A stretch of 34,271 bases of DNA from Cycloclasticus sp. (GTDB lineage Bacteria; Pseudomonadota; Gammaproteobacteria; Methylococcales; Cycloclasticaceae): positions 1 to 34,271 of the forward strand of contig JAGPVU010000177.1 in the NCBI GenBank assembly GCA_018066825.1, in the 5' to 3' direction. This document shows, in pieces, positions 9,569 to 16,765 of this stretch. Under the pieces are notes generated by a model. That model had not been told where the DNA came from. It searched no databases and saw nothing but the letters and a program-made list of their open reading frames with translations. Each line of letters opens with the position of its first letter. The first letter of the stretch is position 1. The position numbers and the translations under genes are program-made.

Positions 9569-10501
9569 ATGAACACATTAATTGAAGTTAATAATTTAAG
9601 CCGCCAGTTTGGTGAATATTGCGCCGTCAATGACGTCAGCTTTTCATTAAAACAAGGCGAAGTATTGGGGTTTTTAGGCCCCAATGGTGCAGGCAAATCA
9701 ACCACCATGAAAATGATCTGCGGCAACCTAACACCGACCATTGGTGAAATTAAAATCAATGGCTACGATATCATCGAGCAACCTAAGCTGGCGAAAGCTG
9801 AATTAGGGTTTTTACCCGAGGTTCCACCGCTCTACCCCGAACTAACCGTCGATGAGTATTTAATCTATTGCGCCAAATTGCACGGCCTGCGAAAAATTGC
9901 CGTTAAACAAGCGGTTGAGCAAGGCAAACTAAAATGCGGCCTGGCCGATATGGGGCACCGTTTAATCAATAATTTATCCAAGGGCTACCAACAGCGCATA
10001 GGCATAGCACAAGCTATTTTGCACAACCCGTCGGTGATTATTTTAGACGAACCAACGGTTGGTTTAGACCCGCTTCAAATCTTGGAAATTCGCCAATTAA
10101 CCCGTGAACTAGGCAAACAGCACAGCGTTATTTTATCTACCCATATCCTGTCTGAAGTACAACAATCGTGTAGTCGGGTACAAATTATTCATCACGGAAA
10201 ATTAGTACTCAATGAAGACATCGCTGGCTTATCTCGCCGTATGACTTCATCCAGTTTATTATTACGCCTACGCGAAACACCCGATTTAAACCAGCTACGC
10301 AACATTAACGGCGTTGACACCATTGATGAGCTAGGCGACCAGCAATATCGCATCCACCATGCACAGCAGCTTAGTCTTGCCGAGGCGATTGCCGAACTGG
10401 TCGTCAAGCAGCATTGGGGCTTACTGGAGTTGATGCCAGAAAAACACGATATGGAACATATCTTTCTTTCAATTACTAATGACTCAGCCACCCATGAATA
10501 G
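9569..10501 (+). CDS. ABC transporter ATP-binding protein, GldA-like
   Basis: This 310-residue ATPase powers the membrane complex encoded by the next three genes. Seen: Walker A GPNGAGKSTT (about residue 36), Q-loop region LGFLPEVPPLYPELTVDEYL, signature LSKGYQQRIGIAQAI (about 136), Walker B VIILDEPTVGLDP (about 158) and the H-loop in STHILSE. The PEVPPLYPELTV stretch is typical of the ATPases that accompany GldF/GldG-like proteins. I chose the ATG at 9569 (MNTLIEVNNLSRQFG), because the reading frame upstream to 9479 has no family resemblance. There is no Shine-Dalgarno, and a TATACT sequence sits just upstream (see the leaderless-mRNA observation). It overlaps the permease gene. The transported substrate is unknown in non-gliding bacteria. 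Confidence 0.9.
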   Translation: MNTLIEVNNLSRQFGEYCAVNDVSFSLKQGEVLGFLGPNGAGKSTTMKMICGNLTPTIGEIKINGYDIIEQPKLAKAELGFLPEVPPLYPELTVDEYLIYCAKLHGLRKIAVKQAVEQGKLKCGLADMGHRLINNLSKGYQQRIGIAQAILHNPSVIILDEPTVGLDPLQILEIRQLTRELGKQHSVILSTHILSEVQQSCSRVQIIHHGKLVLNEDIAGLSRRMTSSSLLLRLRETPDLNQLRNINGVDTIDELGDQQYRIHHAQQLSLAEAIAELVVKQHWGLLELMPEKHDMEHIFLSITNDSATHE

Positions 10502-11249
10502 TTTTATTATTGCCGGCCGTGAATTAAGGAACTTATTCCTATCACCGCTGGCGTGGACCATACTCGGCGTTACCCAATTAATCCTTGCGTATATGTTTTT
10601 AACGCAAATTGATTATTACCTGACGATTCAAGCCAAACTGGTCGGTATTCCGAACGCGCCAGGGGTTACTGACTTGGTTGTCGCCCCCTTGTTTGGTAAC
10701 GCGGCTGTTATCTTATTGCTCATCACCCCCTTACTTACCATGCGCGTTATTAGCGACGAACGGCGCAACAAGACCATCAGCCTTTTATTTTCTGCGCCGA
10801 TCAGTCTTAGCGAAATTGTATTGGGTAAGTTTTTGGCGATTTTTGCCTTTTTACTGATTATTCTACTGTCGATTGCCTTAATGCCACTCTCTTTACTCAC
10901 GGTAGGCGACTTAGATCTGGGTAAGTTTTTTGCCTGCCTACTCGCCTTGGCACTGTTGATGGCATCGTTCAATGCCTTGGGTTTGTACATGTCCGCTATA
11001 GCGACACAGCCGACAGTAGCCGCGGTGTCTAGCTTTGGCGCATTATTATTATTATGGATAATCGATTGGGCTGGCAGCAACAGCGGCAATAGCAGTGCCT
11101 TGCTTGAATACATTTCCATCATGCGCCACTTTGAAAATCTACTGCGGGGCTTAGTGAATACCACCGACGTGGTCTATTTTGTCTTGTTTACTGCTGGGTT
11201 TTTGATCTTGAGTATTCGGCGCCTAGATAACGATCGGCTACAGTCATGA
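10494..11249 (+). CDS. ABC transporter permease, GldF-like
   Basis: This is an integral membrane subunit of about 251 residues with roughly six hydrophobic segments. The opening MNSFIIAGRELRNLFLSPLAW is typical of the ABC-2 permeases paired with GldG-like proteins. A cytoplasmic loop carries SDERRNKTISLLFSAPIS, the conserved region of this class (about 85-105). It overlaps the ATPase gene, and its stop (11247-11249) overlaps the start of the next gene (11246), so the three are probably translationally coupled. Another ATG in the same frame at 10479 would add MTQPP; I prefer 10494 because it matches the usual N-terminus and gives a shorter overlap, but no ribosome-binding site decides it. Confidence 0.85.
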   Translation: MNSFIIAGRELRNLFLSPLAWTILGVTQLILAYMFLTQIDYYLTIQAKLVGIPNAPGVTDLVVAPLFGNAAVILLLITPLLTMRVISDERRNKTISLLFSAPISLSEIVLGKFLAIFAFLLIILLSIALMPLSLLTVGDLDLGKFFACLLALALLMASFNALGLYMSAIATQPTVAAVSSFGALLLLWIIDWAGSNSGNSSALLEYISIMRHFENLLRGLVNTTDVVYFVLFTAGFLILSIRRLDNDRLQS

Positions 11250-12607
11250 AGATTTCACGCAAAATACACCAATTTATCCGCCTGCAAAACATCGCCTTTA
11301 CGCTTTTATTTGTCGGCGTTTTTGCCCTATTAGCCTGGCTCAGTTCACAATATAGCGCGCAATCCGATTGGACAGCCAATAGCAGAAACTCCTTATCCGA
11401 GCCCAGCGTGCAATTATTGCAACAGCTCGATCAGAACGTCGATATAACCGTATACGCCACAGAGAATGAGCTGCTACGCCAACAAATTTCGCAGCTGCTG
11501 GAAAAATATACCCGGCATAAACCCGATATATCACTGAGTTTTGTTAATCCTGATATGCGTCCAGACCAGGCGCGAGAAGAAGGCATCACCAACGATGGCG
11601 AACTGGTGATCCGTTATAACGGGCGCCGCGAGTCGATCAGCCGCTTGAACGAACAAGCTCTGACTAACGCCTTACAACGGCTGTCTCAAAGTGATCAACG
11701 CTGGGTGGCATTTTTAGCCGGACACGGGGAGCGCAAGCCTGATGGTAATGCTAATTTCGACTTTGCCATCTTTAGCAAGGAGTTAAAAAATAAGGGCATT
11801 AATAGTCAGAGCCTAAACTTGATTAATACCCCGCGCATCCCAAAAAACACCTCGTTGCTGGTGATTGCCGACCCAAAATCGGCACTACTCGCTGGTGAAA
11901 TTCAATTGATCCACGACTACATCAACCAAGGTCGCCCCTTATTACTGCTAACCGAGCCGGGACAAGCTAGTTATATTCAGGCTATTACCAAACTACTAGG
12001 CATCTCTTTACTGCCGGGCACAGTTGTTGACGCGACCACACAATTATTCGGCATTGATGACCCCACGTTTGCCTTGGTCACTCAATACCCCGATCACTTG
12101 GCGACGCGTCATTTGCAAACCATGAGCTTATTTCCCGGCGCCAATGGACTGGCGATCAACAATGACTCCAACTATACGGCAACGTCCCTATTATCTACCT
12201 TAGACAGATCATGGACTGAAACCGGCAGCATTGAAGGTAACATTCAATTTGATAGCGACAGTGATGAGCAACAAGGCCCAATTGCGATAGCTTATGCCCT
12301 TAGTAATAAGCAGCCGATGGGCAGTATTGACGATGCGTCTCAACGCATTGCGGTGATCGGTGATGCCGACTTTTTATCCAATGCCTTTTTGGGTAATGGC
12401 GCCAACTTGGATTTAGGCTTAAGCCTAATACAATGGTTAAACCACGACGACAGTTTAATCGACATTCCGGCTAAAACCGCCAACGATATTGCGTTAGAAA
12501 TTAACCAAACTTGGTCGATCATTTTTGGGCTTGGATTTTTGTTTCTTTTACCGCTCGTATTTATTGTGACGGGCATTGTTATTTGGCTTAAACGGAAAAA
12601 ACGTTAA
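11246..12607 (+). CDS. GldG-like ABC transport auxiliary protein
   Basis: This 453-residue membrane-anchored protein matches the ABC-type uncharacterised transport family (GldG). One membrane segment lies near the N-terminus (about 17-37), followed by a large extracytoplasmic domain containing NSLSEPSVQLLQQLDQNVDITVY, AFLAGHGERKPDG (about 153-165) and RIAVIGDADFLSN (about 367-379). A second membrane helix (about 425-448) ends in a basic tail, KRKKR. The GHGE and GDADF motifs are hallmarks of the family. The start overlaps the permease stop by 4 bases. Its role is thought to be structural or substrate-handling within the ABC complex; in Flavobacterium the related protein is needed for gliding, but nothing here indicates gliding. 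Confidence 0.85.
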   Translation: MKISRKIHQFIRLQNIAFTLLFVGVFALLAWLSSQYSAQSDWTANSRNSLSEPSVQLLQQLDQNVDITVYATENELLRQQISQLLEKYTRHKPDISLSFVNPDMRPDQAREEGITNDGELVIRYNGRRESISRLNEQALTNALQRLSQSDQRWVAFLAGHGERKPDGNANFDFAIFSKELKNKGINSQSLNLINTPRIPKNTSLLVIADPKSALLAGEIQLIHDYINQGRPLLLLTEPGQASYIQAITKLLGISLLPGTVVDATTQLFGIDDPTFALVTQYPDHLATRHLQTMSLFPGANGLAINNDSNYTATSLLSTLDRSWTETGSIEGNIQFDSDSDEQQGPIAIAYALSNKQPMGSIDDASQRIAVIGDADFLSNAFLGNGANLDLGLSLIQWLNHDDSLIDIPAKTANDIALEINQTWSIIFGLGFLFLLPLVFIVTGIVIWLKRKKR

Positions 12608-12611
12608 TCCG

Positions 12612-13472
12612 ATGAAAAGCCGCCTGGTCATCAACCTGCTGTTATTGCTGCTAGCCATTGGGCTTGGCATGGTCGTTTGGCTAAAACCCGGGCTGCAACC
12701 GAGTCAGCGCTTTCAACTCACCACGCTGGACCCTCAATCAATTCAGTTAATACGCATCGATCGCCAGTCCGGCGGTCGCATCGAGTTAACGCGCCAAAAT
12801 GGTCAATGGTGGCTAACTCAGCCAATCAAAGCTCCCGCCTTAAACGGCAAGGTGGAACGGTTATTAAAAATTTCTCAAATTAGCCCCCCCGTTAGCTACC
12901 CGCTTGATGCAAATGCATTAAGCCGTTTTGGTCTATTAAACCCTGTGGTACGCCTTAGCTTTAATGACACCCACTTAGCCATTGGTTCGACAGAAAGCAT
13001 GAACGCACGGCGTTATATCAGCGACGATACGCAACTCTACTTAGTCGATGACACCTTCTTGCACCATTTAACAGCGCCAATAGATGACTACCTTGATACA
13101 CGGCTATTGGCAGATGGGGTACAAATTACGCAACTGAACACACCCAAACTTCAGCTACAACAAACTAAAAGCGGCCATTGGCAAAACCTATTACAGCCTA
13201 ACGACGAACTGTCAGCTGATGCAGTACAAATGCTGTTTGATGAATGGCGCTTTGCCCGCGCAATTCATGTCAGCCATCGACCAAGCAGCGCGACAATAGG
13301 CGACGCTGTTTTAATCACCCTCAGTAGCGGTGAAAAAAAACGCTTTAGCGTCATACGACAGCAGAACGAGGTTATTCTAGTGGCCAACGATACATCACTG
13401 ACCTACACCTTTAGTCTCGATAAATACCAGAAAATGAGTCAATTATCCAAGCCCACTACACCTGATGCCTGA
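12612..13472 (+). CDS. DUF4340 domain-containing protein
   Basis: This 286-residue protein has one N-terminal membrane anchor (about 5-25, LVINLLLLLLAIGLGMVVWL) and an extracytoplasmic region rich in short beta-strand-like stretches, such as the NGQWWLTQPIKAPA motif and FGLLNPVVRLSF (about 103-114). This fits DUF4340, a family of unknown function that regularly follows GldG-like genes. The frame is open back to 12576, but the ATG at 12612 (MKSRLVIN) gives a normal anchor and lies 4 bases after the upstream stop, so I use it. The end overlaps the start of mutM by 8 bases, so the ABC genes and mutM are likely one transcript. Confidence 0.82.
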   Translation: MKSRLVINLLLLLLAIGLGMVVWLKPGLQPSQRFQLTTLDPQSIQLIRIDRQSGGRIELTRQNGQWWLTQPIKAPALNGKVERLLKISQISPPVSYPLDANALSRFGLLNPVVRLSFNDTHLAIGSTESMNARRYISDDTQLYLVDDTFLHHLTAPIDDYLDTRLLADGVQITQLNTPKLQLQQTKSGHWQNLLQPNDELSADAVQMLFDEWRFARAIHVSHRPSSATIGDAVLITLSSGEKKRFSVIRQQNEVILVANDTSLTYTFSLDKYQKMSQLSKPTTPDA

Positions 13473-14280
13473 ACTACCCGAAGTTGAAACCACCAAACGC
13501 GGCATTGCCCCCCATATAGAAGGTAAACGTGTATCGCGGGTACACGTTCGACAAGGCAAACTGCGTTGGCCGGTTAGCCCCGAAATCGAACAGCAATTAC
13601 CGGGGCTGATCATTCATCGGGTCAAACGCAGGGCAAAATATCTATTGCTTGAAACAGACCAAGGTACGCTGATTATTCATCTAGGTATGTCGGGCAGTTT
13701 ACGCATCGTTGATGCGGCAGTAGAACCGGAAAAGCACGAACATATCGATATCGTCTTAGATGGTAATAGCTGCCTACGTTACAAAGATCCCCGCCGTTTT
13801 GGTTGTTTTTTATGGTCAGCTGGAGCGATTGAAGAACATAAGTTGATACAGCACTTAGGTCCAGAACCCTTATCTGACGTATTTACTATTGATGACTTTT
13901 ACCCCAAGGCACGCAATAAAAAAACACCCATCAAAAGTTTTATCATGGATGGCAAAGTCGTTGTTGGTGTGGGTAATATTTACGCCAGTGAGGCGCTTTT
14001 TCGCTCAGGCATTCACCCTAATCGCCCCGCTACTCATATCTCTAAAGCACGCATGACGCAGTTAGTCAGCGATATAAAAACCATCCTGAGCCAAGCGATT
14101 GAACAAGGTGGTACAACACTCAAAGACTTTGTGAATAGCGACGGCAAGCCCGGTTATTTTCAACAAACACTCAATGTCTACGGTCGAGCGAAAAAACCCT
14201 GCAGCACTTGCGATACGCCTATCAAGCAAGTCACTATCGGCCAACGCTCCACCTTTTACTGCCCACATTGCCAACATTAA
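13465..14280 (+). CDS. mutM: Formamidopyrimidine-DNA glycosylase
   Basis: MutM (Fpg) excises 8-oxoguanine and formamidopyrimidines from DNA and then cleaves the strand by beta/delta elimination. At 271 residues it is the usual length. Seen: the N-terminal catalytic PELPEVETT (Pro nucleophile and Glu after Met removal), the lysine-containing VKRRAKYLL segment (about 53-61), HLGMSGSLR, the YKDPRRFG loop, VGVGNIYASEALF, and a C-terminal zinc finger with CSTC and CPHC pairs (about 249-269). It overlaps the DUF4340 gene by 8 bases, so it is probably expressed with the ABC operon. The following 85-base gap separates it from the DUF1538 operon. Confidence 0.97.
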   Translation: MPELPEVETTKRGIAPHIEGKRVSRVHVRQGKLRWPVSPEIEQQLPGLIIHRVKRRAKYLLLETDQGTLIIHLGMSGSLRIVDAAVEPEKHEHIDIVLDGNSCLRYKDPRRFGCFLWSAGAIEEHKLIQHLGPEPLSDVFTIDDFYPKARNKKTPIKSFIMDGKVVVGVGNIYASEALFRSGIHPNRPATHISKARMTQLVSDIKTILSQAIEQGGTTLKDFVNSDGKPGYFQQTLNVYGRAKKPCSTCDTPIKQVTIGQRSTFYCPHCQH

Positions 14281-14314
14281 ACCGTACATTTTTACCCAAA
14301 AATAAATAAACGGA

Positions 14315-14342
14315 TTAGAAATTCATGGTTTTTTACTATAAA
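14315..14342 (+). promoter_or_regulatory. Possible sigma70 promoter of the DUF1538 operon
   Basis: TTAGAA (14315-14320) and TATAAA (14337-14342) are 16 bases apart, 24 bases upstream of the TTG start, in the only gap before the operon. The match is partial; this is a motif-based guess. Confidence 0.35.
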
Positions 14343-14353
14343 GTAAGTCGCTC

Positions 14354-14359
14354 AGGAGG
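14354..14359 (+). promoter_or_regulatory. Strong ribosome-binding site that fixes a TTG start
   Basis: AGGAGG lies 6 bases before the TTG at 14366. A near-ideal Shine-Dalgarno at correct spacing, with no alternative ATG nearby in frame, shows that the first DUF1538 gene begins with TTG. Confidence 0.8.
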
Positions 14360-14365
14360 CGCTGT

Positions 14366-15100
14366 TTGTTTAAGGTAAAAAATAAGTTTTTCAGGCAGTT
14401 AATCGGCAGCGTAAAGGACTTGCTTCCTATTTTTGCTGTTATTTTTGTTTTTCAGATTTTTATCTTGCAACAGCCTATCCCAGATCTTGGCGATATTGCC
14501 ATTGGCACTGTGTTTGTTGTACTCGGACTCACGCTGTTTATTCAAGGACTTGAAAAAAGCCTGTTCCCGATTGGCGACAATATGGCCTATGCTTTCGCCA
14601 AAAAAGGCAGCCTTTTTTGGTTAATGGCGTTCGCTTTTTCTTTGGGCTTTGGTACTACCGTTGCAGAGCCTGCATTAATAGCCGTAGCAAACGAAGCCGC
14701 TCGTATCGCTGCCGAAGGTGGCATGATTGACTTATCTGATGCCGCAAAAACAAGCTATGCCCTAGGCTTACGTTATACCGTTGCCGTGTCGGTTGGCTTC
14801 GCCATTTTACTCGGTGTATTGAGAATTATCCGCGGCTGGCCCTTACACTATCTTATTATTCCTGGGTATATCGGTGTTGTCGTGATGACCTTTTTTGCCC
14901 CCGATACCATCGTCGGCATTGCCTATGATTCCGGCGGTGTCACCACCGGCACCGTGACCGTCCCACTGGTTACCGCCTTAGGTGTCGGTCTTGCTTCTGC
15001 CATTCAAGGTCGTAACCCGATGACCGATGGTTTTGGCTTAATTGCCTTTGCCTCGTTAACCCCTATGATGTTTGTGATGCTGTATGGGATTTTAATATGA
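14366..15100 (+). CDS. DUF1538 membrane protein, first subunit (UmpA-like)
   Basis: This 244-residue integral membrane protein has about six to seven hydrophobic segments. It shares with the next gene the DUF1538 hallmarks: [11 protein letters not shown] (about residue 100), [16 protein letters not shown] (about 186) and [17 protein letters not shown] (about 216). A DUF1538 pair from a halophilic Halomonas has, as I recall, been reported as a two-component Na(+)(Li(+),K(+))/H(+) antiporter named UmpAB; that function is carried over here by family only. The start is TTG at 14366, supported by AGGAGG 6 bases upstream. The stop overlaps the start of the second gene by 4 bases (ATGA), pointing to coupled synthesis of two subunits. 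Confidence 0.85.
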   Translation: MFKVKNKFFRQLIGSVKDLLPIFAVIFVFQIFILQQPIPDLGDIAIGTVFVVLGLTLFIQGLEKSLFPIGDNMAYAFAKKGSLFWLMAFAFSLGFGTTVAEPALIAVANEAARIAAEGGMIDLSDAAKTSYALGLRYTVAVSVGFAILLGVLRIIRGWPLHYLIIPGYIGVVVMTFFAPDTIVGIAYDSGGVTTGTVTVPLVTALGVGLASAIQGRNPMTDGFGLIAFASLTPMMFVMLYGILI

Positions 15101-15891
15101 GCAGCTGGCTAAATGAAATCAGCAGCGTATTGCTGTCTACGCTAAGAGATATTGCACCGATTTTATCGATCATTATATTTTTCCAATTAGCTATCATCCG
15201 TCGTCCTTTTAGTCATCTCAAAAATTTAATTATTGGCATGGTTTATGTCATTATCGGCATCACCTTTTTTCTTGTTGGCTTAGACAAAGCTCTGTTTCCA
15301 TTAGGCGCCATGATGGCAGAGCAGCTCACCAGCGATAGCTTTATTCAACCGAGCACCGATCAGTCCGTCTCTATCGCATGGCGCGATTATATTTGGGTGT
15401 ATGTGTTTGGCGCTTGTATTGGCTTTGCTACTACCTTAGCCGAACCCTCACTGATTGCCGTTGCCATTAAGGCCCAACAAATTTCAGCCGGTGCCATTAG
15501 AGCATGGTATTTACGCCTCGCCGTTTCGGCTGGCGTGTCTTTTGGCATCGCATTAGGTACCTACCGTATCGTTAGCGGTACAGAGTTACACCTGTACATT
15601 ATTGCCGGCTATATCGTCGTTATTATACAAACCATGTTTGCGCCTAAACTAATTATTGGCTTGGCGTATGACTCTGGCGGCGTGACAACGTCGACCGTTA
15701 CCGTGCCCTTAGTTACCGCGCTAGGTATTGGTTTGGCGTCCTCCATTCCCGGTAGAAACCCCTTATTGGATGGCTTTGGCCTGATTGCCTTCGCCAGCCT
15801 TTTCCCTATAATAGCCGTGCTCGCATACGCCCAGTTAACTGAATGGCTAGCGCATCGAACGCAGCATAACCCGCCTGATAAAGGAGATTAA
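15097..15891 (+). CDS. DUF1538 membrane protein, second subunit (UmpB-like)
   Basis: This 264-residue membrane protein is paralogous to the gene before it. It has the same N-terminal pattern ([20 protein letters not shown] against [20 protein letters not shown]), [11 protein letters not shown] (about 116), [16 protein letters not shown] (about 190) and [17 protein letters not shown]. The charged and polar residues conserved in both copies (Glu in EPxLIAVA, Asp in YDSGG, Asp and Asn in GRNPxxDG) are the obvious candidates for ion binding in the membrane. It has a slightly longer hydrophilic loop between the second and third segments and a polar tail. It overlaps the first gene by 4 bases, and the PII-like gene starts 2 bases after its stop. 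Heteromeric transporter is an inference from the pairing. Confidence 0.85.
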   Translation: MSSWLNEISSVLLSTLRDIAPILSIIIFFQLAIIRRPFSHLKNLIIGMVYVIIGITFFLVGLDKALFPLGAMMAEQLTSDSFIQPSTDQSVSIAWRDYIWVYVFGACIGFATTLAEPSLIAVAIKAQQISAGAIRAWYLRLAVSAGVSFGIALGTYRIVSGTELHLYIIAGYIVVIIQTMFAPKLIIGLAYDSGGVTTSTVTVPLVTALGIGLASSIPGRNPLLDGFGLIAFASLFPIIAVLAYAQLTEWLAHRTQHNPPDKGD

Positions 15892-15893
15892 CG

Positions 15894-16244
15894 ATGCACT
15901 TTAAATTGATTTTAGTATTTGTTGACGACAACAAAACGGACCTCGTCCTAAAAGCCGCTCGAGAGGTCGGCGCCACCGGCGTGACCATTATTAATAACGC
16001 GAGAGGGGAAGGCTTAAAGCAGAAAAAAACCTTTTTAGGCCTAAATTTAGAAACCCAACGTGATGTTGTTTTGTTTTTAGTAGAGGAACATTTAAGCCGG
16101 AAAATCATTGAAGAAATTTCCCGAGCGGGACGATTTGATGAAGAACCAGGCAGTGGTATTGCCTTAAAAATTGACGTTGAAGACGCCATCGGCGTGCTTC
16201 ATCAAGCACAAGAAATAACACAGACTATTGAGGAAGAACTATGA
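15894..16244 (+). CDS. Divergent PII-like signalling protein
   Basis: This 116-residue cytoplasmic protein resembles the PII (GlnB/GlnK) fold. The start (MHFKLILVFVDDNKTDLVLKAA), the centre (GATGVTIINNARGEGL) and the end (RAGRFDEEPGSGIALKIDVEDAIGV) line up with PII beta-1/alpha-1, the T-loop base and the B-loop region. The T-loop is short and lacks the uridylylated Tyr of classical PII. The B-loop is AGRFDEEPGSG instead of TGKIGDG, about two residues longer with an acidic insert. It therefore probably binds a different nucleotide or ligand than GlnB. A ribosome-binding AGGAG lies about 6 bases upstream, inside the end of the DUF1538 gene. By analogy with GlnK-AmtB it may gate the DUF1538 pair; that is inference from operon position. 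Confidence 0.8.
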   Translation: MHFKLILVFVDDNKTDLVLKAAREVGATGVTIINNARGEGLKQKKTFLGLNLETQRDVVLFLVEEHLSRKIIEEISRAGRFDEEPGSGIALKIDVEDAIGVLHQAQEITQTIEEEL

Positions 16245-16654
16245 GTGAGAAAAAAACCATTCGCGTTCGCGACGTAATGAAAACCGACGTACATATGATC
16301 GATGGGAAATGCACCGTAACCGAAGCCATTCGGGTGATGAAACAGCACCAAACCTCGGTTCTTTTTGTTAATAAGTTTCATGATGACGATGAATACGGCG
16401 TTATCAATGCCGGTATTATTGCACGATTGGTGTTAGCTAAAGACAGGGCCGCTGACCGCGTTAATGTCTACGAGATTAACGAAAAACCACTCATCTCTGT
16501 GTCCCCCGATATGGATATTCGCTATTGTTCACGCTTATTTGCACGATATAACCTAATGCGAGCACCGGTAATTGAGAACGGTAAAATTATTGGCGTGATC
16601 AGCCCTATTCAGTTGGTGCTGGACGGCTTGTGTGAACTGTCGGGGATTTGTTAA
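16241..16654 (+). CDS. CBS-pair domain protein
   Basis: This 137-residue soluble protein consists almost entirely of two CBS motifs: VRDVMKTDVHMIDGKCTVTEAIRVM (first, about residues 8-32, in two parts) and the second around INEKPLISVSPDMDI through MRAPVIENGKIIGVISPIQLV (about 85-130). CBS pairs bind adenosyl ligands such as AMP, ATP or c-di-AMP and often control transporters or enzymes. The start overlaps the PII-like stop by 4 bases, so this is the fourth member of the same operon. I infer a sensor or regulatory subunit for the DUF1538 transporter. No DNA-binding or catalytic domain is attached. The next gene begins 111 bases downstream. Confidence 0.88.
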   Translation: MSEKKTIRVRDVMKTDVHMIDGKCTVTEAIRVMKQHQTSVLFVNKFHDDDEYGVINAGIIARLVLAKDRAADRVNVYEINEKPLISVSPDMDIRYCSRLFARYNLMRAPVIENGKIIGVISPIQLVLDGLCELSGIC

Positions 16655-16765
16655 ACCACTTGAAAAAATAACAGTTGATGGTTAGTTCACGCAATTAGCA
16701 ATCACATTAAAGTATGATTTTTTACTCAACGAATAACTGTTCATATTTATTCTAATACTCAAGTA

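Noticed and set aside
10628-11164. 178-codon open frame opposite the ABC permease
   Set aside because: It is fully antisense to a membrane protein; Lys/Ser-rich shadow frames are common opposite hydrophobic genes, and there is no ribosome-binding site.
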